Part shown: positions 1 to 10,236 of the stretch, piece after piece
How positions within the stretch are numbered: the stretch's first letter is position 1
Layout of the letters: every line of letters begins with the position of its first letter
Assembly: GCF_020623625.1 (NCBI RefSeq)
Contig: NC_060201.1
Location: 682,001-746,000 of the forward strand
DNA: 64,000 nucleotides
DNA from: Saccharomycodes ludwigii
Lineage: Eukaryota > Ascomycota > Saccharomycetes > Saccharomycodales > Saccharomycodaceae
Direction: 5' to 3'
Notes under the pieces: generated by a model
Seen by the model: only the letters and a program-made list of their open reading frames with translations
Databases searched by the model: none
Told to the model about the DNA's origin: nothing
Position numbers and translations under genes: made by a program

Positions 1-3000
1 GCACACCTTTGTAAGTACTGATGGTGGATTAACATGGAAATTTGCTTTGGGTGTTTCGTCTATTGTTGCATATGGGGATTTGGGTAATATTATGGTTGCA
101 GTTCCATACAGTCCAAACGAGGACGGTGATCCTAATAGTGAATTTTATTACTCTTTAGATCATGGTAATACCTGGACTGAGTATCAGCTTGACGAAGAGT
201 TTTTTGCTATTTCCTTAAACGCTGTTGTTTTGGATGGTTCAGGGTACCATTTTATTTTGGATGGGTTCTATCACGGCAACAATCCAAATGATCCACCCAG
301 TAATTTCAAATATTTAATTGATTTTTCAAGGGCCTTTGGCGGTAAAACTTGCTTTTATGAACGGGACACGGAAGACTGGGTCCAAGCCAATGGTGAGTGT
401 ATCAATGGGGTCAGAAATACCTTTAGAAGAAGAAAACCAAATAGTCCTTGTCTAGTTAGGAGAATTTTTGAAGGTGTTCATCATGAATCACAGATTTGTG
501 ATTGTACTGCAAAAGATTATGAATGTGCAAAGAATTTTAGAATTAGTGCAGATGGTACGACCTGCGAGCCGGACTATTCTATGTTGTTGTCTGATGGCGT
601 CTGTTCCAATTCCAAGAACGGCGAATTAGAGCTAGAATCTAAGCAGCTTATTACGGACACTCAATGTAAAAAACCCAAAAACAAATTCAAAGAGAAAACT
701 AAAGTTGTATGCAATGATCTCAATGGTGACACTGACAATGATGCTGAAGTTTCCATTGTCGAAAAGTCCTTTGACGAAGAGTTTTTGATCTATGAATATT
801 TTGGTTCCGTGAAAGACGATTCGTTGTTGATTCAAACTAGGTCTAACAAGGTGTTTGTGTCACTGGATGGTGGTATTTCCTTCAAACAGGTTGAAACCGG
901 TGGTGAAGGGATCGTCGAAGTAGTTTTTAACAAATATAATGACTCATGCGCTTATCTCTTTGGGGAGGCCAGTTCTATTTTTATTACTGAAAATAGAGGT
1001 CATAGTTTTTTCAAATCTTCTATTCCTAAAGATTCTAGAGAGATCTTATATCCGTTAGATTTTAGTTACAGTAACTCCCAAGAATTTATTTATTATGGCG
1101 GGAAAAACTGTAGGTCGTTCTTCGATCCTAATTGCCATACTATTGCGTATATTACAAAAGATGGCGGGAGAACATTTGAACAGTTGCTTGAATATGCGGG
1201 GCATTGTGATTTTGTTGGGTCTTTCTACCACCACCCCGTGGACGAAAACATGATTATTTGTGAAGTGAAGGAAAATGGGATGTTTAGTAAATCCATTTAT
1301 TCATCCACCGACTATTTTCAAAAAAACAAAGTAAAACTTTTTGATAATTGTTTGGGTTTCATCACCAACACTGATTACACTATTTTCGCCATTTTAAAAG
1401 AGGATAATGCCTTGTCTGCCTTTGTGACGGTTGATGGCAAAGAAATTGCAGAGGCAAAGTTTCCTAAAAATAATTTACAGCTAGATAAACAAGAAGCCTT
1501 TACTGTATTGGGCTCAAGCTTAGGTTCCTTATTTATTCATTTAACAACACATGTCAATGCCAAAGAAGAGTTTGGTGCATTGTTGAAGTCCAATTCCAAT
1601 GGTACTAGTTTTGTAACTTTAGAAAGAGCTGTTAACAGAAATGAAGATGGGTTTGTTGACTTTGAATACATCAATGGATTAGAAGGCATCATCATTACTA
1701 ATGTGGTTTCTAACGCAGACAGTATCAAGAAAAAGACACCGAACGGGGACAGTGTCGCCAAAATTTTAAGATCCAAAATCACTTTTAACGATGGTGGGGA
1801 TTGGCGTTACATTCAACCACCAAAGAAGGACTCCAACAACAAAGCGTATGATAAATGTTCCGGGAAAAACTTGGAAAAATGTTCTTTAAATTTGCATGGG
1901 TTTACTGAAAGGAAGGATATCAGAGATACATTTTCTTCTGGATCTGCAATTGGAATGCTATTGGGTGTTGGAAATGTAGGAGATAGCTTGCTGCCAATGG
2001 AAGAATGCTCTACGTTTATGACTGTTGATGGTGGTGTGACTTGGAAAGAAGTTAAAAAGGGTCCATACCAATGGGAGTTTGGCGATAGGGGTAGTGTTAT
2101 TGTTTTAGTAAAGGATGGTTCAAAGACTTCTAGTATCACTTATTCGGTTGATTCGGGTAAAACCTGGAAAGACTACATTTTTAGCGAGGAAGAAATTTTG
2201 ATTACTGATATTGTTACTCATCCAAAAGACTGCTCCATGAAGTTCATATTAATCGGAGAAAAAGTGCTTGCCAATGGCAAACAAACAATAACATATACTA
2301 TTGACTTTAGTAGAGCCTTTTCAAGACAATGTAAATATGACACCACGAATCCTGACACGGATGACTATGAATACTTTTCGATTACACATCCTGACGCCAA
2401 AACATGCTTATTTGGACACGAAGCTGAATATTTGAGGAAAAATAAGGATGATTGTTATGTTGGTATGGCACCAATTGAGGATAATTTTAGAATCGTAAAG
2501 AATTGTTCGTGTACAAGAGACGATTTTGAATGTGACTATAATTTCTATAGGGCTAGCGATGGTACTTGCAAGTTAGTAGAGGGTCTATCTCCTGCCGATC
2601 CTCAAGAAGTTTGTATGGATAACCCAGATATGATTGAATTCTTCAAATCGACCGGTTATAGGAAGATTCCATTGTCTACCTGTGTAGGCGGAAAAGAATT
2701 GGATAAGAGTACCACTGTAAGTCCATGCCCAGGCAAAGAAAAAGAATTCAAAGCAAAACACAGTATGGGCATGTTTGAAAGGTTATTTTTGATTGTTTTA
2801 CCGTTATTTGTTTTAATATTTGCCACGTGGTTTGTTTATGATCGCGGTATTAAGCGGAATGGCGGGTTTTCTCGTTTCGGGGAAATTAGATTGGGCGATG
2901 ACGATGATTTAGTGGAAGAAAATAGAACGGATGTGGTCGTTAACAACATTTTAAGATGTGGGATCTTTGCGTTTAATATTGGTGCAAACGTTTTCCAGTT

Positions 3001-3322
3001 GATAAAGAAAAGTTTAGGCGGTGGTTTCAGTCGTTTTGTAGAACTTATGAGGGGTGGCAACAGATCTAGAGGCCCAAGCTATACTTCATTGACAACTGAT
3101 CAATTTTTGGATGAGGCTGATGATTTATTATCTGGACATGATGATGATGCTAACGATTTGAGTAGTTTTAACAGTAATGATGTTAACTTTGATATAGACG
3201 ACCATCATGGTGGTTCCGAGAATAGTAGTGTTGCCGCTTCAACAGAAGAACCAAATTTCACTGCCTATACTGATAATGTTGAGAATGATGGTGGAGATGC
3301 TGCCACTGATAGTAACCTTTGA
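1..3322 (+). CDS. PEP1: Vacuolar protein sorting receptor Vps10/Pep1 (5' partial)
   Basis: Type I membrane receptor that sorts carboxypeptidase Y and other vacuolar hydrolases from the late Golgi to the endosome. The frame is open from base 2, which already encodes an Asp-box-like STDGGLTW repeat, so the start lies off the left edge; any start inside the window is an artefact. About 1,106 residues are visible. They include several Asp-box blades, two cysteine-rich 10CC-type modules (CDCTAKDYEC near residue 170, CSCTRDDFEC near 836), one membrane segment (LFLIVLPLFVLIFATWF, about 924-946) and an acidic cytosolic tail of about 160 residues. This matches the C-terminal two thirds of Pep1 (about 1,580 residues in S. 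cerevisiae). The neighbour POP8 is the same as in S. cerevisiae (YBL017C-YBL018C). Family assignment is secure; orthology to PEP1 rather than a VTH-type paralog rests on synteny. Confidence 0.95.
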   Translation, partial: HTFVSTDGGLTWKFALGVSSIVAYGDLGNIMVAVPYSPNEDGDPNSEFYYSLDHGNTWTEYQLDEEFFAISLNAVVLDGSGYHFILDGFYHGNNPNDPPSNFKYLIDFSRAFGGKTCFYERDTEDWVQANGECINGVRNTFRRRKPNSPCLVRRIFEGVHHESQICDCTAKDYECAKNFRISADGTTCEPDYSMLLSDGVCSNSKNGELELESKQLITDTQCKKPKNKFKEKTKVVCNDLNGDTDNDAEVSIVEKSFDEEFLIYEYFGSVKDDSLLIQTRSNKVFVSLDGGISFKQVETGGEGIVEVVFNKYNDSCAYLFGEASSIFITENRGHSFFKSSIPKDSREILYPLDFSYSNSQEFIYYGGKNCRSFFDPNCHTIAYITKDGGRTFEQLLEYAGHCDFVGSFYHHPVDENMIICEVKENGMFSKSIYSSTDYFQKNKVKLFDNCLGFITNTDYTIFAILKEDNALSAFVTVDGKEIAEAKFPKNNLQLDKQEAFTVLGSSLGSLFIHLTTHVNAKEEFGALLKSNSNGTSFVTLERAVNRNEDGFVDFEYINGLEGIIITNVVSNADSIKKKTPNGDSVAKILRSKITFNDGGDWRYIQPPKKDSNNKAYDKCSGKNLEKCSLNLHGFTERKDIRDTFSSGSAIGMLLGVGNVGDSLLPMEECSTFMTVDGGVTWKEVKKGPYQWEFGDRGSVIVLVKDGSKTSSITYSVDSGKTWKDYIFSEEEILITDIVTHPKDCSMKFILIGEKVLANGKQTITYTIDFSRAFSRQCKYDTTNPDTDDYEYFSITHPDAKTCLFGHEAEYLRKNKDDCYVGMAPIEDNFRIVKNCSCTRDDFECDYNFYRASDGTCKLVEGLSPADPQEVCMDNPDMIEFFKSTGYRKIPLSTCVGGKELDKSTTVSPCPGKEKEFKAKHSMGMFERLFLIVLPLFVLIFATWFVYDRGIKRNGGFSRFGEIRLGDDDDLVEENRTDVVVNNILRCGIFAFNIGANVFQLIKKSLGGGFSRFVELMRGGNRSRGPSYTSLTTDQFLDEADDLLSGHDDDANDLSSFNSNDVNFDIDDHHGGSENSSVAASTEEPNFTAYTDNVENDGGDAATDSNL

Positions 3323-3796
3323 GGTTAGCGATTAAATGCTTTGTTTTTATCTAGTAAATTTATAAACAACAGAGGACATACATAATGTAATATTTTTATA
3401 AAAGATAAATAAACTTTTATAACTGATTCGAAAGGTTGGTTTATTATTTTATTTTTATTGCTGCTGGCACTCTGGTGTCATGGTTGGAAGAAAGAGAGAA
3501 GCTTGTTGTTAGCTAAAGGGCAGATAATTTAGATGGAACAATTTACTTTTTTTTTTTTTTTTTTTAATAAATTTGTTTAATTTAAAACCAACTTTTGAGG
3601 GCAAAAAAAAAAAAAAAAAAATTGGGAGAGAAGCGAAGAAAAAGGAAACATGTATTTTTTAGGGCGATTTATTTATTGAGTGTAATGAGATACTAAATGT
3701 TAGACATTTTCTTGGTAAATTCACAAGTTTTCCTTTTACCAGATTAACAGTCCATTATACAATACCAACATAAAAAAAAAAAGAGTTACTTTAAGA
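3323..3796. other. Intergenic, VPS10 3' flank and POP8 promoter
   Basis: Holds no gene that I can support. It contains an uninterrupted T run near 3547 and an A run near 3604, separated by about 40 bases. Such poly(dA:dT) pairs are typical of nucleosome-depleted yeast promoters. Confidence 0.6.
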
Positions 3797-4255
3797 ATGC
3801 TCTCTGGTTGGGTATATTATAAATTAAAATTGTATGTGCTTTAAAACAAATTTACAAAACACCATCATTTCTTTTTTTGCAAGAGTTACTAACATCTGAA
3901 TATACATTAAAAATTTAAAAATAGAGTACCCCATAATAAAGAAAAAGATGGAGAAGTAAGGATAGATTTGATTACCTGGAAAATGTTTATAAAAGCGGCT
4001 TTGAAAAAATATCATGGTTTATTCGGCGAAGGTATTGAATACTATTTTTTAAACCAACAAAATGACATAGCCTATTTGAAAGTAGATTTTGTTGATAAAG
4101 AAGTTTTACAAACATCCGTTTCCTCATACATATCTGGTGAAGACCTAGTAGGGGTTCCTTTGACAATGGAAATCTTGCAAGTAACGAATAGTGTAACAAG
4201 TTTGGAAACTAATGAAGATGATAAACTTTGGATCAACAAGGAAATTGAAGAATGA
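3797..4255 (+). CDS. POP8: RNase P/RNase MRP protein subunit Pop8 (spliced)
   Basis: Small protein shared by nuclear RNase P (tRNA 5' maturation) and RNase MRP (rRNA processing). The long second-exon frame has no ATG at a sensible place. A short first exon, 3797-3831, encodes MLSGWVYYKLK plus two bases. Splicing to 3925 restores the frame and gives about 121 residues (S. cerevisiae Pop8 has 133). Exon 2 carries family landmarks GLFGEGIEYYFL, SYISGEDLVG and DDKLW, which match remembered Pop8 closely. The first-exon GWVYYKL corresponds to the EWQYFKL stretch of Pop8. S. cerevisiae POP8 also has an intron near its 5' end. It is convergent with APN2 (77 bp between stops), as in S. cerevisiae. Confidence 0.88.
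3832..3924 (+). other. Spliceosomal intron of POP8 (93 nt)
   Basis: Perfect yeast signals: 5' site GTATGT at 3832, branch point TACTAAC at 3887-3893, 3' site TAG ending at 3924. It interrupts a codon after its second base (TT|A). Splicing is inferred from these signals and from Pop8 similarity on both sides. Confidence 0.85.
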
Positions 4256-4332
4256 TATACTACATGATTATTTATATATAGAGAGGAGGAAGAGGTTCCT
4301 CTGTCATTTTTATTATTGTATCTATACTTATG

Positions 4333-5853
4333 TTATGTTGGTGCCCATTGGAAATATCCACATGAGGCGTTTGGGGGTTGAGAACAAGCCCAAAATTTTT
4401 TACCAGGATTTTTGTCCGTTTTTGATGTTTTCAACGTTGCCTTTTCTCCATGTTTGCATAATGGTATATCATTTTTATCAAACATACCCAATTGCTGTTG
4501 CTTTAAGGTTTCCCTTGGCATCATTGGTGGGTTTTTATTAGTTTTTATCAATTTATGTATATTAGCAATAGATTTTGTTTTCCCCGTTTTAAAAAACCCG
4601 TCAATTCTGATGGGCTTCCCCACCTTCTTACTATTTGACTTGGTTTTACTTGCTGTTGGTGTAGTCCCCCGTTGAAGTTTCGAGAACATAGTTGTTATAT
4701 CGCTGGTACCTAACTTATAATAATATTTACATTCCAGTTTGGGTGTTTGCGGAGGTAATCCATTGTCTGGTACCGAATTACAATCTGGTTTTGGCTTTAG
4801 GGCGATATCTGCAAAAACTGGACAGTGATCCGAACCTAATATTTCAGGACATATGTCTGCATTTTGTAAGTCATCCCGAAGATTTTTCGTGACCAATATA
4901 TAGTCCAGCCTTGTGCCATAGTTTATCGGTCTGGTGTTCAGAATTGTGTTCCAGACTGTATACATTTTTAAACGTTGGTATCCTTGAATGTATCTTGTCG
5001 AGTCTAATAGAATAGAATTTTCAGATGGAAGTTTTGAGTCTATTAATTGCGAGTTGAAAAGTTTTCTTGAAGGTGTTGTTTTATTTATATAATTAATAAA
5101 GTCATTTTCGTTTAGCCCACGATTTTTAGGAATAATAAAAGTATCCATGCTTTCAGCACTATCGATTATATCTCTTGCTACATTAATATCACCCATCAAA
5201 ATAACGTTTTTACCCATTGTATAAAAATTTCTTATTCTTTGGAACAAAACTTTTAAAAAATTCATTCTAAAAGACTCGCCAACTTCAGTACGCATTGAAT
5301 TAGCGGGACAGTAGCAGGATATTATTATTGTGTTACAAGAAAGTTCTATCATGACACACCGACCTTCCTGATCTAATTTAAGTAAAGTATCAATATCGCC
5401 AAAAATGGCATCATCTATTTTCTCATATCCACCCAAACTACTTGATGGGTCTTGCCTATATGTTTTTGCGGAACCAGAAGAGTTATTTGGAACATTTAAA
5501 TATCCTGTTATTCCTTCCTCTGCCTTGACCACTTGCAAAATGTTGTATAGAGGATTTTTTACATCTGTGATTTTCTTTATCCAACAGCCCACGCCAGAAT
5601 AACCCCTTTTAGATTTCGGTATAGTGATGAATGAATGATAACCATTTATTTTACCCCATTTATAAATAATATCCTTAGATGTTTTCAACTCCTGGAAAGT
5701 TATAATGTCTGCATTGAAAAAGTCAAACACTAATTCCAAAGAATTATGCATTTTATTAAAAGGATGATATTGGAAAAATGTTTTAATCCCATTAACATTA
5801 AAGGTAACCAAACGGACATCACCTGGTGAATTTTTCTTGTGACAGAATTCCAT
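4333..5853 (-). CDS. APN2: Class II AP endonuclease Apn2
   Basis: Nuclear apurinic/apyrimidinic endonuclease and 3'-phosphodiesterase of the exonuclease III (EEP) family, acting in base excision repair. The 506-residue frame starts at an ATG and shows the family motifs in order: VTFNVNGIK (near 17), FQELKTSKD with the metal-binding Glu (near 55), MGDINVARD (near 220) and the C-terminal SDHCPVFAD (near 343). After a low-complexity linker with an IDGFFK stretch resembling a PCNA-contact motif, it ends in a GRF zinc finger (CKHG, WACS, CGYFQW), as Apn2 proteins do. Length is close to S. cerevisiae Apn2 (520). It lies between POP8 and RFT1 as YBL019W does, apart from the inserted lipase gene. Confidence 0.95.
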   Translation of the reverse strand: MEFCHKKNSPGDVRLVTFNVNGIKTFFQYHPFNKMHNSLELVFDFFNADIITFQELKTSKDIIYKWGKINGYHSFITIPKSKRGYSGVGCWIKKITDVKNPLYNILQVVKAEEGITGYLNVPNNSSGSAKTYRQDPSSSLGGYEKIDDAIFGDIDTLLKLDQEGRCVMIELSCNTIIISCYCPANSMRTEVGESFRMNFLKVLFQRIRNFYTMGKNVILMGDINVARDIIDSAESMDTFIIPKNRGLNENDFINYINKTTPSRKLFNSQLIDSKLPSENSILLDSTRYIQGYQRLKMYTVWNTILNTRPINYGTRLDYILVTKNLRDDLQNADICPEILGSDHCPVFADIALKPKPDCNSVPDNGLPPQTPKLECKYYYKLGTSDITTMFSKLQRGTTPTASKTKSNSKKVGKPIRIDGFFKTGKTKSIANIHKLIKTNKNPPMMPRETLKQQQLGMFDKNDIPLCKHGEKATLKTSKTDKNPGKKFWACSQPPNASCGYFQWAPT

Positions 5854-6208
5854 ATATCGTGATATTTTGAAAAGGAATGATGATTACTGGTGGTCTCTGT
5901 TGTGTATATAGAGAACATATTAAAAAATTACTGTTTAATTAAGTAATAAAAAGAAAAAAAAAAAAAACTCAACCTTTCCGGAAGTTCTTTAAAAAGAAAA
6001 AAAAAAAAAAAGTATATATATATATATATATACATATATACGATTATATTTAAACTTTTACTTTATGGATAGCTAAAACTAACTGAATTTTAAATGAAAA
6101 ATAACTATTAAAACTAATTGTCAAACTGATAAGATATCACTTTTTTTCTCAAAATAAGAGACAAAAAAAAAAAAAAAATATATATTTCGCAAGTTTTCTA
6201 AGCAGCGA
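5854..6208. other. Intergenic, APN2 promoter and lipase 3' flank
   Basis: Contains A runs near 5949, 5996 and 6163 and a TA dinucleotide tract at about 6013-6032. No coding signal. Confidence 0.6.
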
Positions 6209-7177
6209 TTAAAAAACAATACTATCTTGTAAACACGGCAAAGACATTCTTCTGAAGTAAGAAGTATGACCAGTAAAAGTCAAATTCAAAGAATAAATGT
6301 CAGTAAAGAAGTTACCACTCAAACTTGAGTCCAAAGTTGAGACAGTGTAGTTGGAATCAAATTCAACTTGTTCAATAGTTGGATAGTAAGTTTGGTTAGT
6401 GTTGATTTGGAATTGCAAACCGGCATGGGTAAAGTTTTCACCAGCTGGCAAGTATGGAACAACATCTTGTTTTTGGACAACTCTAACGTAGGTTTGGTCA
6501 ATAGTCTTGTTGGCAGCAACTGAAGAAGCAGCATCTTCAACACTAAACAACTTGTTAACCCATTTAGCAAAATTGTCATTACCAACTCTAAAACTACCAA
6601 AAGTGACAACACTTGGACTGTGACCCAAAGATTTCAATTCAATACCGAACAACAAGGCATAAGCACCACCAGAAGAGTGACCAGTAACAACGACATCATA
6701 GTCAGTGTTGTTTTGGTAGATAGTCATCAAACCACTGAAAACACTTCCAGAGAATTTTTTGAATTGAGAGTAGAATCCATCATGGACTAAACAGTCATCA
6801 CAAGTAGTTTTTGGAACGGAGTACAATGGCTTGTAGGAGACGACATCAGAGTCAAAGTCAGTAAAGATATCGCCGATGGAAGCACCACCTCTGAAGGAAA
6901 CGTAAATGGTCTTGGAGCTTTCGTTGACAGCAATAAAGGAGTTACCAGTGACTTCAGCTTCAGTAAAGTTTGGAGAAAAAACAGTGGTGAAGTTCAAACC
7001 ATAGTTCTGAGTTAAAGCGGTTTGACCAGTTTCAGAAGTCAAAAAGATCATTTGGTCAACACAGTAAGCAGCGTTGGCTATGAAAGAATCTCTTCTTAAA
7101 GTGTCTAAAACATCTGTAGAGTAGGCAGCACTCAAAGTTAACAAGCTGAACAAAACAGCCAATAATTGGGTAAACAT
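6209..7177 (-). CDS. Secreted class 3 (Rhizomucor-type) lipase
   Basis: Probable extracellular triacylglycerol lipase or esterase of 322 residues. The N-terminus MFTQLLAVLFSLLTLSAAYS is a clear signal peptide. The core has the lipase_3 layout: SFRGGASIGD (oxyanion region, near 95), nucleophile elbow GHSSGG with Ser168, QKQDVVPYLP giving the candidate catalytic Asp near 237, and GHTSYF giving the candidate His near 303. Most relatives have GHSLGG; the Leu is Ser here. Many N-x-S/T sites suit secretion. Codon use is strongly biased toward GCT, GTT, TTG, GGT and ACT, unlike the neighbours, which suggests high expression. The gene is inserted between APN2 and RFT1 relative to the S. cerevisiae order. 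S. cerevisiae LIH1 belongs to the same family; orthology is not claimed. Confidence 0.9.
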   Translation of the reverse strand: MFTQLLAVLFSLLTLSAAYSTDVLDTLRRDSFIANAAYCVDQMIFLTSETGQTALTQNYGLNFTTVFSPNFTEAEVTGNSFIAVNESSKTIYVSFRGGASIGDIFTDFDSDVVSYKPLYSVPKTTCDDCLVHDGFYSQFKKFSGSVFSGLMTIYQNNTDYDVVVTGHSSGGAYALLFGIELKSLGHSPSVVTFGSFRVGNDNFAKWVNKLFSVEDAASSVAANKTIDQTYVRVVQKQDVVPYLPAGENFTHAGLQFQINTNQTYYPTIEQVEFDSNYTVSTLDSSLSGNFFTDIYSLNLTFTGHTSYFRRMSLPCLQDSIVF

Positions 7178-7632
7178 ATGGATCTTTTAAAAGGTGGAGG
7201 GGTTTTCTTTTTTTTCTTTTTAGATTGACCTTTGATTTTCTTTTTTTATTTTTATTATTTAAAAGAAAAGGAAGGGGGAAAACAAGAAGAAGAAAAGAAA
7301 AGAGAAAAAAAAAGGGAGGAATTGGAAAGATTGTAAATAAGATTTAAGAAGAGCAAGTGAATAAACTCGAGTAGAATTACAAGATATATTATTCTCTCTT
7401 ATATATATATATATATATTTTTTTTTTTGGAAAAGAAATAAAAATTAAAAGAATTGGGAAAAGGGAAAAACGACTCTTGTTTGTCGAGTTCATTAGAATC
7501 TCAACTGTGGAATTCGAATTCGGGAATTAAGTAATTAACTCCTTTTTTAAAGGATAAAAGTTAAAGATTTGTTGGACTTGTAAAAAAGGGAAGAAAATAA
7601 AAACAAAATTAAATGTAAACAATAACTGGAAT

Positions 7633-7671
<39 letters not shown>

Positions 7672-7904
7672 TAGCAGCAAAAAAATAAAATAGGTTAATA
7701 GCAACAAAACACGAAGCTTTCACAGATTTGGTTTAATTGAACCTTTTTCAATCTTGGCCAGTTTCCCTTCAATCAAATTAAATAAACAAACAAATAAATA
7801 AAAAGGGGCTAAGAAAAACGACAAGTTAAAAGCTGGTGATGCCAAAATAATAATAAAAATACACGTTTTATTTGGCAATATACCACACTCATTCAATCAA
7901 TCAA
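7178..7904. other. Intergenic, lipase promoter and RFT1 3' flank
   Basis: A 727-bp spacer with a purine-rich stretch (about 7260-7330), a TA repeat near 7401-7419 and an ATTT microsatellite (7631-7671). No plausible ORF. The first part is the lipase promoter, read leftward. Confidence 0.6.
7631..7671. repeat. (ATTT)n microsatellite
   Basis: Ten uninterrupted copies of a 4-bp ATTT unit in the spacer between the lipase promoter and the 3' end of RFT1. Confidence 0.95.
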
Positions 7905-9698
7905 TTAGTTAGTTTTCTCTCTTCTGAATTTCACAAAACTTAATATCATCTTTCTTTCGTTATAAATGATAAAAAAAACAATCAGCATTGCTAAGCCAAT
8001 ATTTATAACCAACTCTTTCACGTTTTTCGTATATCCACCCAAAAAATACCAATCAAACACCCCTATAATTCCACTCAAAATAATAGTTTTCTTGAAGTTT
8101 TTAAAATTCACAATCAAAGAAGATTTCCCAGAAAACAATTCCTTGTAGAATTTATTAATAAATAACACACAATATCCTATACGTAAAACCATATTAATAA
8201 TATTGCTGTAAATTAATCCTTCTAGTGATAATTTCATTTTTTCAATTAAAATCCACGAGTTTAATAAAAAAACTCCACTCAGCAGCATCATTAAATATGA
8301 ATGCTTTAGAATTTGGTCACCATCAGCAACACTCTGGAAAAAGGCCTCTAGAATACCATTCAACGATAAAAACGGCAAGTAAAAACAATAAACTCTTATG
8401 GTTTCTAATACCGACGTGCTTGACCATTTACTACCAATCAAGTATCTCATCATATATGAAGAGTTTATTGGTCCAAATATCACAATAATTATAGTTAGAT
8501 ACAAATAAAATGTGGTGATATTAATCAAAACTTCCATTGACAACTTTAAATTATGGTTGGTTTTATTAATCAACAATCTTGTTAAAAATAATCTTAAAGT
8601 CTCCTCGATTGGCGCAAAAATTAACCTCGTAACTAATGAACCATAATTAGATAGTAGGGAGTAAATGCCTTGTTCTTCAACTGTACATAAAGAGTTGATA
8701 ATCAATTTATCACCCTCAGTTAATAAATGCTTAAAGCATAACTGGAAATAGACCTTTTTGAAATGCTCTATGATATTATTCTCAAAATAATAACCTGTTA
8801 ATGAATTACTACCCGCATTGTTGCCACTACCACCGTGTTTAATACGAACCAATTTTAGTTGAAACTTTCTGTAAGGTTTAAAAGAAGTTAAATAGTTACG
8901 ATAATACAACACTAATAGGGTGATTGAATTAAATAATTTGCCAAATGCAAAGGCTAAAATAGCTATTCCTTCTTCGCTAAAAATGTCATGACCATTTCCT
9001 AGCTCAGCTAAAGAGGTGGAAGAAGAAGAAGAAGAAGTGGAGGAAGAAGATGGAGAAATGGACAACATTTTGTTATGATTATGTTCATGTAAATAAACGA
9101 CTAGAAAATTTATTATACAGGAACTGGTTACAGCAATTCCTTCGTATTGAGATCTAGTCTTGTAATTTAGCATAAATTGGTTGATGTTATAAAATGGTTC
9201 AACTAATAGTTCTATTATGATACTGCACCACAATATAAAAATTGATAAGGTGAAATATGGCAAATTGATAAAATAATCATTCAATTTATTATATTGCCAA
9301 AATACTAATATTAAAGATAACGGGAATCCAATTGCAATAGGAATATATGAGAAATTTATGATACTTTGGAAAACGTTATTATCATAATCGTAAATTTCGG
9401 CATCGCTATCAGTATGATTATTATTGGAGTTGTAACTAAGTTCATCATTTTCCTGTTGTTTTTCCCTTACGTTTGAATTGGATATTCTTAAAGTTGATAA
9501 CCTAATTGCTTCCCTACTGAAAAATAGTGCGGTTGATTGTAAAAATGCTAAAAATGCAGTTATTCCAAAAATTTTTGGTGACAAATATCTAATCAATAGG
9601 TTATTTAGTAAAAATGTTAAGATCTTGGTAAACAATTGAGTGAACATTAGAAAAGTCACCCCCTTGGTAGATTTCACTAGAATTGATTCATCTCTCAT
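7905..9698 (-). CDS. RFT1: Rft1, ER membrane protein of N-glycan lipid-oligosaccharide assembly
   Basis: Polytopic ER protein needed for N-glycosylation, genetically tied to delivery of Man5GlcNAc2-PP-dolichol to the lumen; whether it is itself the flippase is disputed. The 597-residue frame (S. cerevisiae 574) begins MRDESILVKSTKGVTFLM, characteristic of Rft1, and has many hydrophobic segments of the MATE/MurJ-like (MOP) fold. A Ser-rich insert (about residues 215-235), encoded by GAA/GAG-type triplets on the plus strand near 9015-9060, accounts for much of the extra length. It is divergent from HAP3, as YBL020W and YBL021C are. Confidence 0.93.
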   Translation of the reverse strand: MRDESILVKSTKGVTFLMFTQLFTKILTFLLNNLLIRYLSPKIFGITAFLAFLQSTALFFSREAIRLSTLRISNSNVREKQQENDELSYNSNNNHTDSDAEIYDYDNNVFQSIINFSYIPIAIGFPLSLILVFWQYNKLNDYFINLPYFTLSIFILWCSIIIELLVEPFYNINQFMLNYKTRSQYEGIAVTSSCIINFLVVYLHEHNHNKMLSISPSSSSTSSSSSSTSLAELGNGHDIFSEEGIAILAFAFGKLFNSITLLVLYYRNYLTSFKPYRKFQLKLVRIKHGGSGNNAGSNSLTGYYFENNIIEHFKKVYFQLCFKHLLTEGDKLIINSLCTVEEQGIYSLLSNYGSLVTRLIFAPIEETLRLFLTRLLINKTNHNLKLSMEVLINITTFYLYLTIIIVIFGPINSSYMMRYLIGSKWSSTSVLETIRVYCFYLPFLSLNGILEAFFQSVADGDQILKHSYLMMLLSGVFLLNSWILIEKMKLSLEGLIYSNIINMVLRIGYCVLFINKFYKELFSGKSSLIVNFKNFKKTIILSGIIGVFDWYFLGGYTKNVKELVINIGLAMLIVFFIIYNERKMILSFVKFRREKTN

Positions 9699-10236
9699 GG
9701 TTATTTTTTTTTCTCTTCTTTCCTCCGCCTCTTTGTGGTGATAACTGGTTAGATACGAAAGTTTTATTAAGTTATAAGGCTTTCAGTTTTGTCCATAATA
9801 AAATGGATATCTATGATTTGTATATGTTGGACATCTCGAAAAGCAAAAGGACAGCAAGTCACGAGTAAAAGTTTTTCTTTTACCGCAAAACACCAAAAAG
9901 AAAAAAAAAAAAAAGGAATGGTTGTGGCATATCCGTACATTCTTCGGACAAACACGTTGAAATTGTAAAAAGGAATGGAAAAAAATAGAATAAAAATAAA
10001 ATAAAATAAAATAAAATAAAATAAAATAAAATAAAATAAAATAAAATAAAATAAAAAATGTTAGTAGTAAATGTAACATCTGTCATGATACAAAACGATG
10101 ATAACAATTATATATGAAATTTCCTAATAATAATATACGAAAAAAAAAATTTTTTTAAAATATAAAAAATAAAAAAAAATAAAAAAAAAAAAAAAAAAAA
10201 AAAATCAGCATTGTTAGAATATATCTGAGTGTTACT
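9699..10236. other. Divergent promoter region RFT1/HAP3
   Basis: Shared upstream region of two divergent genes. It contains an (AAAAT)n array and A-rich runs ending about 30 bases before the HAP3 ATG. Open frames across the pentanucleotide array are by-products of the repeat. Confidence 0.6.
9991..10057. repeat. (AAAAT)n pentanucleotide microsatellite
   Basis: About 13 near-perfect copies of a 5-bp unit in the RFT1/HAP3 divergent promoter, 180-250 bp upstream of HAP3. It is open in several minus-strand frames, where it would encode only YFILF-type repeats. Confidence 0.95.
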
